From Acidimicrobiaceae bacterium (GTDB taxonomy: Bacteria; Actinomycetota; Acidimicrobiia; Acidimicrobiales; RAAP-2): a DNA stretch of 64,000 nucleotides. The notes under the pieces are model-generated. The model searched no databases. It had not been told where the DNA came from and saw only the letters and a list, made by a program, of their open reading frames with translations. The DNA lies in NCBI GenBank assembly GCA_003161255.1, contig PMOQ01000106.1:7897-71896 (forward strand), read 5' to 3'. A program made the translations under genes and the position numbers. How positions within the stretch are numbered: the stretch's first letter is position 1; each line of letters opens with the position of its first letter. Below are positions 52,008 through 60,547 of this stretch, piece after piece.

Positions 52008-52564
52008 CCGGGGAACGGGGCCGCGTCGCTCTCGAGCTCGACCCCGAGCGAGTTCAGCGTGAATGCAACCAGGTGGTACTGGCCGACGACCATGCACACC
52101 TCGATCAGCTGGCGCTCGTCCAGGTGCGCGGCCAGCACCTTCCACGTGGGATCGGCGATGTACGCGTCGTCGTGCAGCTCGTCGGCCGCCCGGAGCAGGG
52201 CCGCGTCGAGCGGCGCCCACCCAGCAGCATCGGGCCCCTCGGCGATCCGGGCGATCTCCTCTTCGCTCAGCCCGGCCGCGCCGGCGATCCGCACATGCTG
52301 GCCCCATTCGTAGTGGGCGTGGCAGTGCAACGCCGTGCGGAGGATGAGCAGCTCACGACCGCGATGGGAGAGTTCCCCGCGTTGGAGCAAGGTGCCGCCG
52401 AACTTCGACCACCGGTTGAACAGGCGGGGGTGTCTGACGAAGGTCGCGAAGATGTTGAGGACCCGCCCGTTGACGGCGATGGGGGCCAGGAGCTCGTTGG
52501 CCTTCTCGTCCCGATCGGCCGGGGGGAGCGGGGGGATGCGGAGCGGGCGGGCGGCGTCGGTCAT
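52004..52564 (-). CDS. Carboxymuconolactone decarboxylase/AhpD-like family protein
   Basis: 186 residues from ATG 52564. All-helical CMD fold: FNRWSKFGGTLLQRGELSHRGRELLILRTALHCHAHYEWGQHVRIA and LDERQLIEVCMVVGQYHLVAFTLNSLGVELE. The AhpD CxxC is replaced by LHCHAHYEW, so peroxidase-type disulfide chemistry is unlikely and a hydrolase or decarboxylase-like or unknown role fits better. Coupled to the following SDR. It is common near catabolic genes of actinobacteria. Confidence 0.87.
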   Translation of the reverse strand: MTDAARPLRIPPLPPADRDEKANELLAPIAVNGRVLNIFATFVRHPRLFNRWSKFGGTLLQRGELSHRGRELLILRTALHCHAHYEWGQHVRIAGAAGLSEEEIARIAEGPDAAGWAPLDAALLRAADELHDDAYIADPTWKVLAAHLDERQLIEVCMVVGQYHLVAFTLNSLGVELESDAAPFPG

Positions 52565-52610
52565 GACGGCCACGCTAGACCTGGGGCCGAGATCGATCCG
52601 ATGGAAGGTT

Positions 52611-53045
52611 TCAGACCGCCGCGGCAGCCGAGGCGATGCCGGTCGCGGCGCGCTGGAGGAACCGCGTCATGTACCAGCGGTAGAACCATCCGGTTCCGGG
52701 CACCTTGGCGTCGAAGGACGCACGCCAGTGCAGCATCGTCCCGCTGCCGACCGCCTCGAGGTCGATGGAGGCCCGGTAGTCGCGCAACGGCAGCCCGGAG
52801 AGGGCCACGTAGCTGAGCCGATGGCCGTCGACCGTCTCGATGATCTGTTCGCGGCTCTTGACCGGGCCCGTCTTGAAGACCCGGATGGCGCCCGGGCCCT
52901 CGGTCGCACCGGCCCCCGGCTTCTCAAGTTCGAACGACCCGAGCGGGGTGCAGCTCGGCCACCGGGCCCCGTCGGCGACGATTCGATAGATGGCCTCGGG
53001 CGGCGCCGTCGACGGCGCCTGGACGTGGATCTCTTGGCGGGCCAT
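52611..53045 (-). CDS. SRPBCC (polyketide cyclase/dehydrase-like) protein
   Basis: 144 residues from ATG 53045, with GGAGG eight bases upstream; the track's longer start is unlikely. The family opening EIHVQAPSTAPPEAIYRIVADGARWPSCTPLGSFEL and beta sheet YRASIDLEAVGSGTMLHWRASFDAKVPGTG are recognisable, with a C-terminal helix FLQRAATGIASAAAAV. Binds a hydrophobic ligand of unknown type. Divergent from cysteine dioxygenase across an AT-rich control region. Confidence 0.85.
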   Translation of the reverse strand: MARQEIHVQAPSTAPPEAIYRIVADGARWPSCTPLGSFELEKPGAGATEGPGAIRVFKTGPVKSREQIIETVDGHRLSYVALSGLPLRDYRASIDLEAVGSGTMLHWRASFDAKVPGTGWFYRWYMTRFLQRAATGIASAAAAV

Positions 53046-53183
53046 GCGTGTCCCTCCAGTGTGCCGAAACGTCGGCACCTCGTTCGTGTTCGTTCCTCGC
53101 CTCAACGTGGCACCGAACCGGGCCGGGGGCCAGTCCACCGGGGAGAGCGGTCAGCCCTCGAAGTGCTGCACCTTCGAAGGGCT

Positions 53184-53215
53184 ATACTTGACTAAAACGA
53201 TCGGTTTTATAGTAT
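53184..53215 (+). promoter_or_regulatory. Cysteine dioxygenase promoter with Rrf2/IscR-type operator
   Basis: TTGACT (53188-53193), 16-bp spacer, TAGTAT (53210-53215). The site starting at 53184 (ATACTTGACTAAAAC then GATCGGTTTT) agrees with the IscR type-1 consensus ATASYYGACTRWWWYAGTCRRSTAT at about 20 of 25 positions. A dyad TAAAAC-GATCG-GTTTTA lies in the spacer. A matching element precedes the importer's binding-protein gene on the other strand. Confidence 0.65.
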
Positions 53216-53232
53216 TACGCTAAGGACGACGG

Positions 53233-53817
53233 ATGAGCCTCACCGGAGAACGCCAGACGAGCCAACACCCGGCGGGGTCCGGATTGCACGGCCCGGCGCC
53301 AGTGCATCCATATGCCCGACCGGCGTCGCCCAAGGCGGCTCCCGCCACGATCCGACTGGACGAGGACTCGCTGTTGAGCCTGGGCCGGCTTTTCGGGTCG
53401 TCGTGTGTGACCCCGTGGTCGGAACGGGGTCACGGAGCGCTCGACGCGCGGGACTATGAGCTGCTGGAACTCTCCGACCACTTCGAGGTGTGGGTCATCC
53501 ACTGGCCGTCCGATGGCTTGCTGCAGCTCCACGACCACGGGGGTTCGTCGGGTGCCTTGTACGTGGTGAGCGGCTCGCTCGACGAAGGCACGGTTTCGGC
53601 CGCCAACACCCACGAGCGGCGGTCGATCGGCGCCGGTCAGGGCACGAGCTTTGGGCCCCGGCACGTGCACGACGTGGTGAACCCGGGCCCGGATGTCGCG
53701 ACGAGTGTGCACGTCTACTCTCCGCCCATGGAGAAGATGACGTTCTTCACACTCCGAGCGGGGGGCCTCGTCCCTGATCACACCGAGTACCGCGCCGATC
53801 CGACATGGGCTCCGTGA
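53233..53817 (+). CDS. cdo: Cysteine dioxygenase
   Basis: 194 residues. Cupin iron site: H100 and H102 in LQLHDHGGSSGALYVVSG and the third His in FGPRHVHDVVNPG (H144/H146). The N-terminal 40 residues are a disordered Pro/Ala/His-rich tail. It converts cysteine to cysteine sulfinate with O2 in the cytosol. The rhodanese gene overlaps its end, giving a sulfur-oxidation pair. The Rrf2-type site at its promoter suggests control by sulfur or redox state. Confidence 0.92.
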   Translation: MSLTGERQTSQHPAGSGLHGPAPVHPYARPASPKAAPATIRLDEDSLLSLGRLFGSSCVTPWSERGHGALDARDYELLELSDHFEVWVIHWPSDGLLQLHDHGGSSGALYVVSGSLDEGTVSAANTHERRSIGAGQGTSFGPRHVHDVVNPGPDVATSVHVYSPPMEKMTFFTLRAGGLVPDHTEYRADPTWAP

Positions 53818-54218
53818 GCGGGGATGCGAGCGGCGCAGTCGACCCGGTCCTGGCGGAGGTCCGGACGCGGATCCGGCGGGTCGGACCCGAAGAGGCTTCG
53901 CGGATCCAGAGCGACGGCGGCCTGCTGATCGACATTCGGCCGGTCGAGAAGCGGAAGCACGAAGGCGTGATCCCCGGCGCGCTCGTCATCGAGCGCAACG
54001 TCCTCGAGTGGCGGCTCGACCCGTTCGGGCCGCACCGGCACCCCGACGCGGGCCCGCCGGGGCGCGAGCTCGTCGTGTTCTGCCAGGAGGGCTACGCCTC
54101 GAGCTTCGCCGTCGAGGGTTTGGTTCGGATCGGAGTGGCGCTGGTCAGCGATCTCGCCGGGGGATTCGCGGCCTGGAAGGCCGCCGGTCTCCCGGTTAGA
54201 CCAGACCCTCGGCCTTGA
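53805..54218 (+). CDS. Rhodanese-domain sulfurtransferase
   Basis: 137 residues from ATG 53805; GTG 53814, which overlaps the dioxygenase stop as GTGA, is an equally good start. A single rhodanese domain: LLIDIRPVEKRKHEGVIPGALVI, active-site cysteine C93 in VVFCQEGYASSFAVEGL, and DLAGGFAAWKAAGLPV. It moves sulfane sulfur from thiosulfate or persulfides to an acceptor. In other bacteria rhodaneses are found with persulfide dioxygenases and cysteine dioxygenases. Its 3' end overlaps the convergent binding-protein gene by 23 bases. Confidence 0.92.
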   Translation: MGSVSGDASGAVDPVLAEVRTRIRRVGPEEASRIQSDGGLLIDIRPVEKRKHEGVIPGALVIERNVLEWRLDPFGPHRHPDAGPPGRELVVFCQEGYASSFAVEGLVRIGVALVSDLAGGFAAWKAAGLPVRPDPRP

Positions 54219-55098
54219 CCCACTCCTGAGCCACCGTGGCCGGCGACGCCCCGCCGTTCACCTCGATATTGAGCTTCGAGAGCTGGTCGGTCGTCAGCTT
54301 CGCCGAGAGCTTGTTGATGAGCGCCGCCACCTTGGGTGTGTCGACCGACTTGCGGATCACCGGGATCACGTGGTCGGCCGGCTGGAGATGCTTGTCGTCG
54401 GTCAAGGCGACGAACCCGTTCTGGACGACGTTGCCGTCACTAGAGAACAATTCGACTACCTGGACCTCACCGCTCTTCAGGGCGGCGACGCTGATCGGGC
54501 CGGCCTCGTCGAGCGCCTTGAAGCTCGCGAAGTGGAGCCCGTAGACGGATTCGAGCCCCTCGAGGCAGGTCGGCCGGGTCGGGCACTCCTGGGGGCCGCC
54601 CAAAATGAGCTGGCTGGCGACGCTCTTCAGGCTCGACACCGTGGAGAGGTGGTACTTCTGGGCCGTGGCCTTGGTCACCACGAAGACGTTGGTGTCGATC
54701 GCCGGGGCCGGGTTGAGCACCGTCGCGCCCGAGGGTGAGAGCAGCTTCTTCAGGTCGGCGACGTCGCTGCCGATCTGGTTGGCGGCCTTGGTGTCGTTCG
54801 CGTTGAGGAAGAGCAGCAGGGTCCCGGCGTAGTCGGGCTCGATGTCGAGCTGGCCGTGGGCGAGGGCCGGCTCGACCACTGACCGGGTCCCGAGGTTCGC
54901 CTTCACCTGCACCGAGTAGCCCGCGTGGGAGAGCACGTCGGCGTAGGCGTTGGCCACGATCGTGTCCTCTGGGAAGTTGACCGACCCGATCACGATCGTC
55001 TTGGAGCCGGCCGCCCCGGCGACCGATGCGGCCGGTAGGGCAATCATCGCTGCCGTGGCGAATGCGATCGCTCCGAGCACGATTCGCTTGAGACCCAT
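54196..55098 (-). CDS. Solute-binding protein of a quaternary-amine/osmoprotectant-type ABC importer (OpuAC/EgtU-like fold)
   Basis: 300 residues from ATG 55098, with AGGAAGG six bases upstream. Signal peptide at about residues 1-28 (GAIAFATAAMIALPAASVAGAAG). Binding-protein features: KTIVIGSVNFPEDTIVANAYADVLSHAGYSVQVK, LAHGQLDIEPDYAGTLLLFL, ECPTRPTCLEGLESVYG and VVELFSSDGNVVQNGFVALTDD. The family binds glycine betaine, choline, carnitine and, in recently defined members, ergothioneine. There is no lipobox. Its own promoter has the same Rrf2-type site as cysteine dioxygenase, hinting at a sulfur-containing ligand (inference). Confidence 0.88.
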   Translation of the reverse strand: MGLKRIVLGAIAFATAAMIALPAASVAGAAGSKTIVIGSVNFPEDTIVANAYADVLSHAGYSVQVKANLGTRSVVEPALAHGQLDIEPDYAGTLLLFLNANDTKAANQIGSDVADLKKLLSPSGATVLNPAPAIDTNVFVVTKATAQKYHLSTVSSLKSVASQLILGGPQECPTRPTCLEGLESVYGLHFASFKALDEAGPISVAALKSGEVQVVELFSSDGNVVQNGFVALTDDKHLQPADHVIPVIRKSVDTPKVAALINKLSAKLTTDQLSKLNIEVNGGASPATVAQEWVKAEGLV

Positions 55099-55146
55099 GG
55101 TGGTCCTTCCTGATGGCTGGCCGGGTCCGTTGTCGGGCCCGGGCCG

Positions 55147-55179
55147 ATTGTACAAATCCCGATCTAATTACTCAACTAT
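55147..55179 (-). promoter_or_regulatory. Importer binding-protein promoter with Rrf2/IscR-type operator
   Basis: On the minus strand: TTGAGT (55175-55170), 17-bp spacer, TACAAT (55152-55147). The site from 55179 (ATAGTTGAGTAATTAG then ATCGGGATT) is close to E. coli-type IscR type-1 sites. GGGCTATA, TTGA, TAA and GATCGG are shared, at identical spacing, with the cysteine dioxygenase promoter. Confidence 0.65.
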
Positions 55180-55281
55180 AGCCCTCGAGGGCACAGGCCG
55201 ACCAAGGATCATAACCGCCTCGCCATGATCGTCACCGTTCCGTCATCGTCTCTACCCACCTGAAGCCGGTCCAAACCGCCG

Positions 55282-56001
55282 TCATACGGCGGCCCGCACA
55301 CGGGCACTCGTGCCAGCGCCGCCACCGGCCCGCAGCGGAGCCGGGGTCAGGGCCCGCTGCACCCGCCCGAGCACGACGGCGACCAGCCCCGCCAACAGAG
55401 CCACCAGGATCGACCCACTGAACGCCTCGACGTTGTCCTGCGAGGCCAATCCCGACAGCACATAGGTCCCGAGGTCCGAGTAGCTCACGTACGCAGCGAG
55501 CGTGGACGTCGCCACCACCTCGATCGCCGATGTCCGGATCCCGGCGCCGATGAAGGGGAGCGCGAGGGGCAGCTCGGCCCGCTTGAACACCTGCCACCCG
55601 GTCATGCCCATGGCCGATGCCGCCTCGCGCACGTCGGCGTCGACTTCGCGCATCCCGACGTAGGTGTTGGTGAGGATCGGCGGGATGGCCAGCACGACCA
55701 GCGCCAGGTATGCGGCGAGGAAGCCGCCGTACCGGATCGAGATGCTCGGCACGATCGCGAGCAGGGTGAGGAGCGCCAGCGTCGGGATCGCCCGGGCCGC
55801 GTTGGCGGCGTTGACCGCCGCGATGGAGCCTCGGCCGGTGTGGCCGGCCAGCGCGCCGAGCCCGCCACCGATGATGGTCGCGCTCGCGACGACCGCGATC
55901 GACAGCTTGGCGGTCTGCCAGAGCAGCTCGGGGATGCCGTTTGCGCCCTCCCAGTTGCTGGCGGTTGTGAACCAGTGGAAGACCGCGTTCAAGAAGTGCA
56001 T
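55282..56001 (-). CDS. ABC importer permease (ProW/OpuBB type)
   Basis: 239 residues with about six membrane helices. The EAA-loop is VDADVREAASAMGMTGWQVFKRAELPLALPFIGAGIRTSAIEVVATSTLAAYV. The start is separated from the other permease stop by a single base, so the two form a heterodimer in one operon. It supplies half of the channel for the binding protein encoded downstream. Confidence 0.92.
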   Translation of the reverse strand: MHFLNAVFHWFTTASNWEGANGIPELLWQTAKLSIAVVASATIIGGGLGALAGHTGRGSIAAVNAANAARAIPTLALLTLLAIVPSISIRYGGFLAAYLALVVLAIPPILTNTYVGMREVDADVREAASAMGMTGWQVFKRAELPLALPFIGAGIRTSAIEVVATSTLAAYVSYSDLGTYVLSGLASQDNVEAFSGSILVALLAGLVAVVLGRVQRALTPAPLRAGGGAGTSARVRAAV

Positions 56002-56002
56002 G

Positions 56003-56722
56003 TCAGGCCGCCGCCCCCGTTCGCACGCGGCCGCCGCGGGTCGGACCCGGCGACCCGGCCCGGCTCCACGGGACGACGAGCCGCTCGGCTAGGACCAGCA
56101 GGAGGTCGGCGACGGCGGCCAGCACGACGGAGAGCACCAGGCCGACGAGGATCGGCGTGTAAAAGGGGCCGTCGTCGGACCCCTGCAGCCCGGTGACGAA
56201 CAGCTGCCCGAGCCCGCCCAGCCCGATCAGCGCGCTGACCGAGACGAGGCCGATCACGGTGACGGTGGCTACCCGGATCCCCGCGAAAAGGTAGGGGAGC
56301 GCGAGCGGGAGCTCGACCCGCACCAGGGAGCGCCCGGGCGTGTAGCCCATCGCCCGGGCCGCCTCCCGTGCGTCGTCGGGGACCGATTCCAGGCCGGCCA
56401 GCGTGTTGCGCACCAGGATCAGCAGTGTGTAGCTGACCAGCGCGATCTCGGCCGTGGTGATCGTGAAGTACCCCGTGACGGGGCCGAGGATCACGAACAG
56501 GGCCAGCGACGGGATGACGTAGAGCACGCTCGTGGCCGTGGTCACAGGGCTGCGCCACCTCCGGTAGCGCCACGCGACGACGGCCAAGGGGACCGAGATG
56601 ACGAGACCGATGCCGACGGCGATGAGGGTGAGCTCGATGTGCTGGTCGAGGTCGGCCACGATCTGGCCCCAGTTCTGTTGCACCCAGCTCCAGCTGAAGA
56701 AGGGCCTGCCCGTGGCCAGCAT
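56003..56722 (-). CDS. ABC importer permease (ProW/OpuBD type)
   Basis: 239 residues from ATG 56722 (GTG 56731 possible). Membrane helices include IELTLIAVGIGLVISVPLAVVAW, and the EAA-loop is VPDDAREAARAMGYTPGRSLVRVELPLALPYLFAGIRVATVTVIGLVSVSALIGLGGLGQL. First gene of the minus-strand permease pair. The ATPase gene lies divergently 74 bases away, so one control region may serve both. Confidence 0.92.
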   Translation of the reverse strand: MLATGRPFFSWSWVQQNWGQIVADLDQHIELTLIAVGIGLVISVPLAVVAWRYRRWRSPVTTATSVLYVIPSLALFVILGPVTGYFTITTAEIALVSYTLLILVRNTLAGLESVPDDAREAARAMGYTPGRSLVRVELPLALPYLFAGIRVATVTVIGLVSVSALIGLGGLGQLFVTGLQGSDDGPFYTPILVGLVLSVVLAAVADLLLVLAERLVVPWSRAGSPGPTRGGRVRTGAAA

Positions 56723-56796
56723 CCTGTGCACGCTATCGGTGGCCGGGCGAGACGACGCGGGTTGACGGTGGACCCGGTGGGTATCGTTGCCCGGGC

Positions 56797-57909
56797 ATGA
56801 TCACGCTGGACGCGGTGACCAAGCGCTACGGAGACGGTGAGGTCGCGGTCGAGTCGCTGAGCCTCGAGATCTGCGACGGCGAGCTCTGTGTGCTGGTCGG
56901 GCCGTCGGGATGCGGCAAGACCACCACGCTCCGGATGATCAACCGGTTGATCGAGCCCTCGGATGGGCGGATCCTGATCGATGGCCGCAACGTGCTCGAG
57001 ATGGACCCGGTCGAGCTGCGGCGGGGCATCGGATACGTCATCCAACAGGGTGGGCTCTTCCCGCACCGGAGGGTGGGGGACAACGTCGCCGTCGTGCCGA
57101 GGCTGCTCGGCTGGGAGGCCACCAGGGTCCAGGCCCGGATCACCGAACTGCTCGAGCTGGTTGGCCTCGACCCGACCCGCTATGCCCGTCGGTACCCCCA
57201 CGAGCTCTCGGGTGGCGAACGCCAGCGAGTCGGCGTCGCGCGCGCCCTCGGCGGCGACCCGCCGGTGATGCTGATGGACGAGCCGTTCGGAGCGGTTGAC
57301 CCGGTCACCCGCGAGCGGCTCCAGCACCAGCTGTTGGAGCTTCAGTCCGAGCTTCACAAGACGATCGTGTTCGTGACCCACGACATCGACGAGGCGGCGC
57401 GGCTCGGCGACAAGATCGCGGTGCTGTCCAAGGGCGGGGTCCTCGAGCAATACGACACTCCCGCCGGGATCCTCGGTCGTCCCGCGTCGGCGTTCGTCGC
57501 CGAGTTCATCGGCAGCGACCGCGCCGTCCGTGTGCTTTCGGTCACCCCGGTAGAACGCCAGGACCTCTCGCTACCACCTTCGGTGGACACCGAGATGACG
57601 ATGCTCGAGGCCCGCCGCGCCGTGGCGGGGGCCGACACCAGATGGGCCGTGGTTCTGGACGCGGCCGGGGCCCTGCACGGTTGGGTCGACCTCGACCCGG
57701 CGAGCTCGGGGACCGTGGCGGACAACCTTCGCCCGTTCGACGTTGCCATCCCCCTCGGCACGTCGCTCAGAACGGCGTTTGCGAAGATGCTCGAACGCGA
57801 TCTGCGATGGGTGCCGGTGGTCGAGGACGGGCGCTATCTGGGCGTGGTGACCCCGAACGCGCTTCATGGCGCCATGCGTCGATCGGTCGGAGGCCAGCCC
57901 GAGCGCTAG
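56797..57909 (+). CDS. ABC importer ATPase with C-terminal CBS-type domain (ProV/OpuBA type)
   Basis: 370 residues. Walker A VGPSGCGKTTTLRMINRLIEPSDGRI, Q-loop GYVIQQGGLFPHRRVGDNVAVVP, signature ELSGGERQRVGVARAL, Walker B VMLMDEPFGAVDPVTR and H-loop FVTHDIDEA. The C-terminal about 110 residues (MTMLEARRAVAGADTRWAVVLDAAGALHGWVDL... LRTAFAKMLERDLRWVPVVEDGRYLGVVTPNAL) form a CBS pair, a regulatory module in osmoprotectant-type ATPases. It powers the two divergent permeases. Confidence 0.93.
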   Translation: MITLDAVTKRYGDGEVAVESLSLEICDGELCVLVGPSGCGKTTTLRMINRLIEPSDGRILIDGRNVLEMDPVELRRGIGYVIQQGGLFPHRRVGDNVAVVPRLLGWEATRVQARITELLELVGLDPTRYARRYPHELSGGERQRVGVARALGGDPPVMLMDEPFGAVDPVTRERLQHQLLELQSELHKTIVFVTHDIDEAARLGDKIAVLSKGGVLEQYDTPAGILGRPASAFVAEFIGSDRAVRVLSVTPVERQDLSLPPSVDTEMTMLEARRAVAGADTRWAVVLDAAGALHGWVDLDPASSGTVADNLRPFDVAIPLGTSLRTAFAKMLERDLRWVPVVEDGRYLGVVTPNALHGAMRRSVGGQPER

Positions 57910-57939
57910 CCGCGGGCGGCCAGGGCGCCGGCTTCGCTC

Positions 57940-57971
57940 AAAGAACTCGCTGGTGAGCTCAGCGATTCTTT
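57940..57971. terminator. Bidirectional terminator between convergent genes
   Basis: AAAGAA-C-TCGCTG, loop GTGAGCT, CAGCGATTCTTT forms a 12-bp stem with one bulged C, with A-rich and T-rich outer bases on both strands. It lies after the importer ATPase stop and overlaps the last codons of the SDR gene, so it can end both transcripts. Confidence 0.7.
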
Positions 57972-58804
57972 AGTGACCGGGTGCCCTGCCGAGCTCCTCG
58001 TACCAACGCCCGCTGATACAGCCCGCCGGGCAGCCGTGCCAGGAGGTCGATGACCTTGGCGTCGGGGCCGATGAGGGCCCGCCGGCGGTCGTTCGCCACC
58101 GCAGCCAGGATCTGGCGGGCCGCCTTCTCGGGGCTGGTGAGCGCGACCCGGTCAAAGGTGGCCCGAACGTTCGATGCATCGCCGAGCGCGCCTGATCCCT
58201 CGTCGATCCGTGCATTGCGGACGATGTTGGTCTTGATCCCACCGGGATGGATGGTCGTGGCCGACACCGGGGCCCCCTCGATCTCGAGCTCCATCCGCAG
58301 CGCGTCGGTGAAGCCGCGCACGGCGAACTTGGCCGAGTTGTAGGCGGCCTGGGAGGGGACGCTGATCAGGCCGAAGACGCTCGACATGTTGACGACGTGG
58401 CCCTCGCCGGACGCCCGGAGGTGCGGGAGGAAGGCCTTGGTGCCGTGGACGACGCCCCAGAAGTTGATGCTCATCAGCCACTCGAAGTCCGCAAAGGAGT
58501 GCGCCTCGACGGTCGCCACAACCGCCACGCCGGCGTTATTGAAGATCAGGTTGATCCGACCGTGCTCCTCGGCCGCCTGGTCCGCCCACGCGAACACCGC
58601 TGCCCGATCGGCCACGTCGACCATCCTCGAGGTGACCTTGACGCCGGCGCCCTCGCACCGAGCAACGGTCTCGGCCAGACCATCCGGGTCGACATCGGAC
58701 AAGGCCAGGTGACACCCCCGGTCGGCCAGCTCCCTGGCCAGCGCCCGCCCGATGCCCGACCCGGCCCCCGTGATGGCGGCGACCCGCCCGTTGAACTCCT
58801 TCAA
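57959..58804 (-). CDS. Short-chain dehydrogenase/reductase
   Basis: 281 residues from TTG 58804, chosen for AAGGAG eight bases upstream and the compact KEFNGRVAAITGAGSGIGRALA opening; the track's 771-residue frame runs antisense through the MFS gene. NNAGVA, catalytic Ser in VNMSSVFGLISVPSQAAYNSAK and the YxxxK pair are present. The AFVRGFTDALRMELEIEGAPVSATTIHPGGIKTNI region is typical of long SDRs acting on lipids or acyl chains. Substrate unknown. Confidence 0.9.
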   Translation of the reverse strand: MKEFNGRVAAITGAGSGIGRALARELADRGCHLALSDVDPDGLAETVARCEGAGVKVTSRMVDVADRAAVFAWADQAAEEHGRINLIFNNAGVAVVATVEAHSFADFEWLMSINFWGVVHGTKAFLPHLRASGEGHVVNMSSVFGLISVPSQAAYNSAKFAVRGFTDALRMELEIEGAPVSATTIHPGGIKTNIVRNARIDEGSGALGDASNVRATFDRVALTSPEKAARQILAAVANDRRRALIGPDAKVIDLLARLPGGLYQRALVRGARQGTRSLKNR

Positions 58805-58933
58805 AGCGGCGACTCCTTGGTGGCCCTGCCACGATCCTGCTCGGTGCCCCGGGCTCGCACAAGGCTCGGGGCGGTCCCGCCAGGCCGGGCCGCCGGTCGG
58901 AGCCACCGATCGCGGCGAGGGGACGGTGACAAA

Positions 58934-60265
58934 ATGGCGGCAATGAGCCGCCGCCGCCCGACGAGCTCGGGCCGATCCTCGACGTTCGCGTCGTTGCACG
59001 TCCGGAACTACCGCCTGTTCTTCATCGGGCAGATCATCTCGACGTCGGGCACCTGGATGCAGACCGTCGCCCAGGGCTGGCTGGTGCTTCGCCTGACCCA
59101 CAGCGGCACCGACCTCGGTCTCATCACCGCGGCGCGGTTCCTGCCGATGATGCTGTTCTCGCCCTGGGGTGGCCTCATCGCCGATCGGCTCGACAAGCGG
59201 CGGATCCTCTATGTGACCCAGGTCCTCTCCGGCCTCCTGGCCCTGGTGCTGGCCGCGCTGGTGGCTACCCACCAGATCGAGCTGTGGATGTTGGCGGTGA
59301 TCGCGCTGGCGCTCGGCTGCGTCAACGTCTTCGACAACCCGACCCGGCAGAGCTTCATCGCCGAGATGGTCTCGGACAAGGAGCTGGGTAACGCCATCAC
59401 CCTCAACTCGGTCACCATCAACATGGCCCGGGTCATGGGCCCCGCAGCGGCCGGCGCGCTGATCGCGACGGTCGGGATCGCGCCGTGCTTCCTCGCCAAC
59501 GGGGTCTCGTTCGGGGCGGCCGTGATCAGCCTCATGCTGATGCGGGGCCACGAGCTGTACCCGGTGGACCGCCCGCCCCGTCAGCCCGGCCAAGTGCGCG
59601 ACGGCCTGCGCTACGTCAGGCGGACGCCCGAGCTGCTGGTGCCGCTCCTGATGATCACGTTGGTGGGCACCCTGTCCTGGGAGTTCCAGGTCTCCCTGCC
59701 GCTCATGGCCCGCTTCACCTTCCGCGGCTCCGCCGCCACCTACGGCACGATGCTGGCCTGCATGGGCGCCGGCGCCGTGGTCGGCGGCCTGGTGACGGCC
59801 CGCCGAAACCGGCTGAGCGCCGTCGGGCTGGGCCGGTCCTCGATCGGATGGGGCCTCGCCATCCTGGCCGCCTCGGTGGCCCCCAACCTGCCCACCGAGT
59901 ACGCCCTCTTGCTGCTCGTCGGCTACGGCAGCATCAGCTTCAACGCGCTGGCCAAGACGACCCTGCAACTGGCTGCGGTGCCGCCGATGCGCGGCCGGGT
60001 CATGGCGCTGTGGTCCGTAGCGTGGCTCGGATCGACCCCGATCGGCGGCCCGATCGTGGGGTGGATCGGTCAGAGCTTCGGCGCCCGATGGTCGCTCGTT
60101 GTCGGCGGGCTGGCCGCGGTCCTGGCCGGCCTGCTCGGGTACGCGAGCCTGGCCAAGATCGACCGCCGTGCGCTCGCGACGGCCACTGCGCTCGCCGATG
60201 TCGCGGCCATTGAGCCGGTTCCCGAACCGGCCGCCGCGCAGGTCTCGACGGCCCTGGAGCCCTAG
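58934..60265 (+). CDS. MFS exporter (EntS-like, MFS_3 family)
   Basis: 443 residues from ATG 58934 (ATG 58943 possible). Opening FASLHVRNYRLFFIGQIISTSGTWMQTVAQGWLVLRLT is the signature of MFS_3/EntS-type exporters. About 12 helices follow, with the loop motif GGLIADRLDKRRILYVTQ after helix 2 and FDNPTRQSFIAEMV. Substrates of the family include siderophores and drugs; none can be assigned here. Divergent from the SDR. Confidence 0.92.
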   Translation: MAAMSRRRPTSSGRSSTFASLHVRNYRLFFIGQIISTSGTWMQTVAQGWLVLRLTHSGTDLGLITAARFLPMMLFSPWGGLIADRLDKRRILYVTQVLSGLLALVLAALVATHQIELWMLAVIALALGCVNVFDNPTRQSFIAEMVSDKELGNAITLNSVTINMARVMGPAAAGALIATVGIAPCFLANGVSFGAAVISLMLMRGHELYPVDRPPRQPGQVRDGLRYVRRTPELLVPLLMITLVGTLSWEFQVSLPLMARFTFRGSAATYGTMLACMGAGAVVGGLVTARRNRLSAVGLGRSSIGWGLAILAASVAPNLPTEYALLLLVGYGSISFNALAKTTLQLAAVPPMRGRVMALWSVAWLGSTPIGGPIVGWIGQSFGARWSLVVGGLAAVLAGLLGYASLAKIDRRALATATALADVAAIEPVPEPAAAQVSTALEP

Positions 60266-60547
60266 GCCGACCACTTTCAGTGACCACCGTTAGTTGACGG
60301 CCGGAGGTGGCGATCGAGGCACTCTCCGGACGGAACGTCCTTGCCCTGGGTGGTCTCGCGTCGGGGTTCGCCGACCCTCGATCAGGCGAGGCGGTCGCCG
60401 AGAAGCCAAGAGCGTGCAGCCCGTCGAGCCGTTCGCTCGAGCGTTCGTCGCTCCAATCAAAGAGGAGCGGACCGGTGCGCATATCGTTGCCCCCGTGGGC
60501 ACACGAAGCACCGTTGGCCGTCGAGGTGGGTGGACGGGAATCGCTCG

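Noticed and set aside
57959-60274. 771-residue minus-strand ORF as one large protein
   Set aside because: Only the C-terminal 281 residues are a genuine SDR; the rest is antisense to the MFS exporter and has shadow composition.
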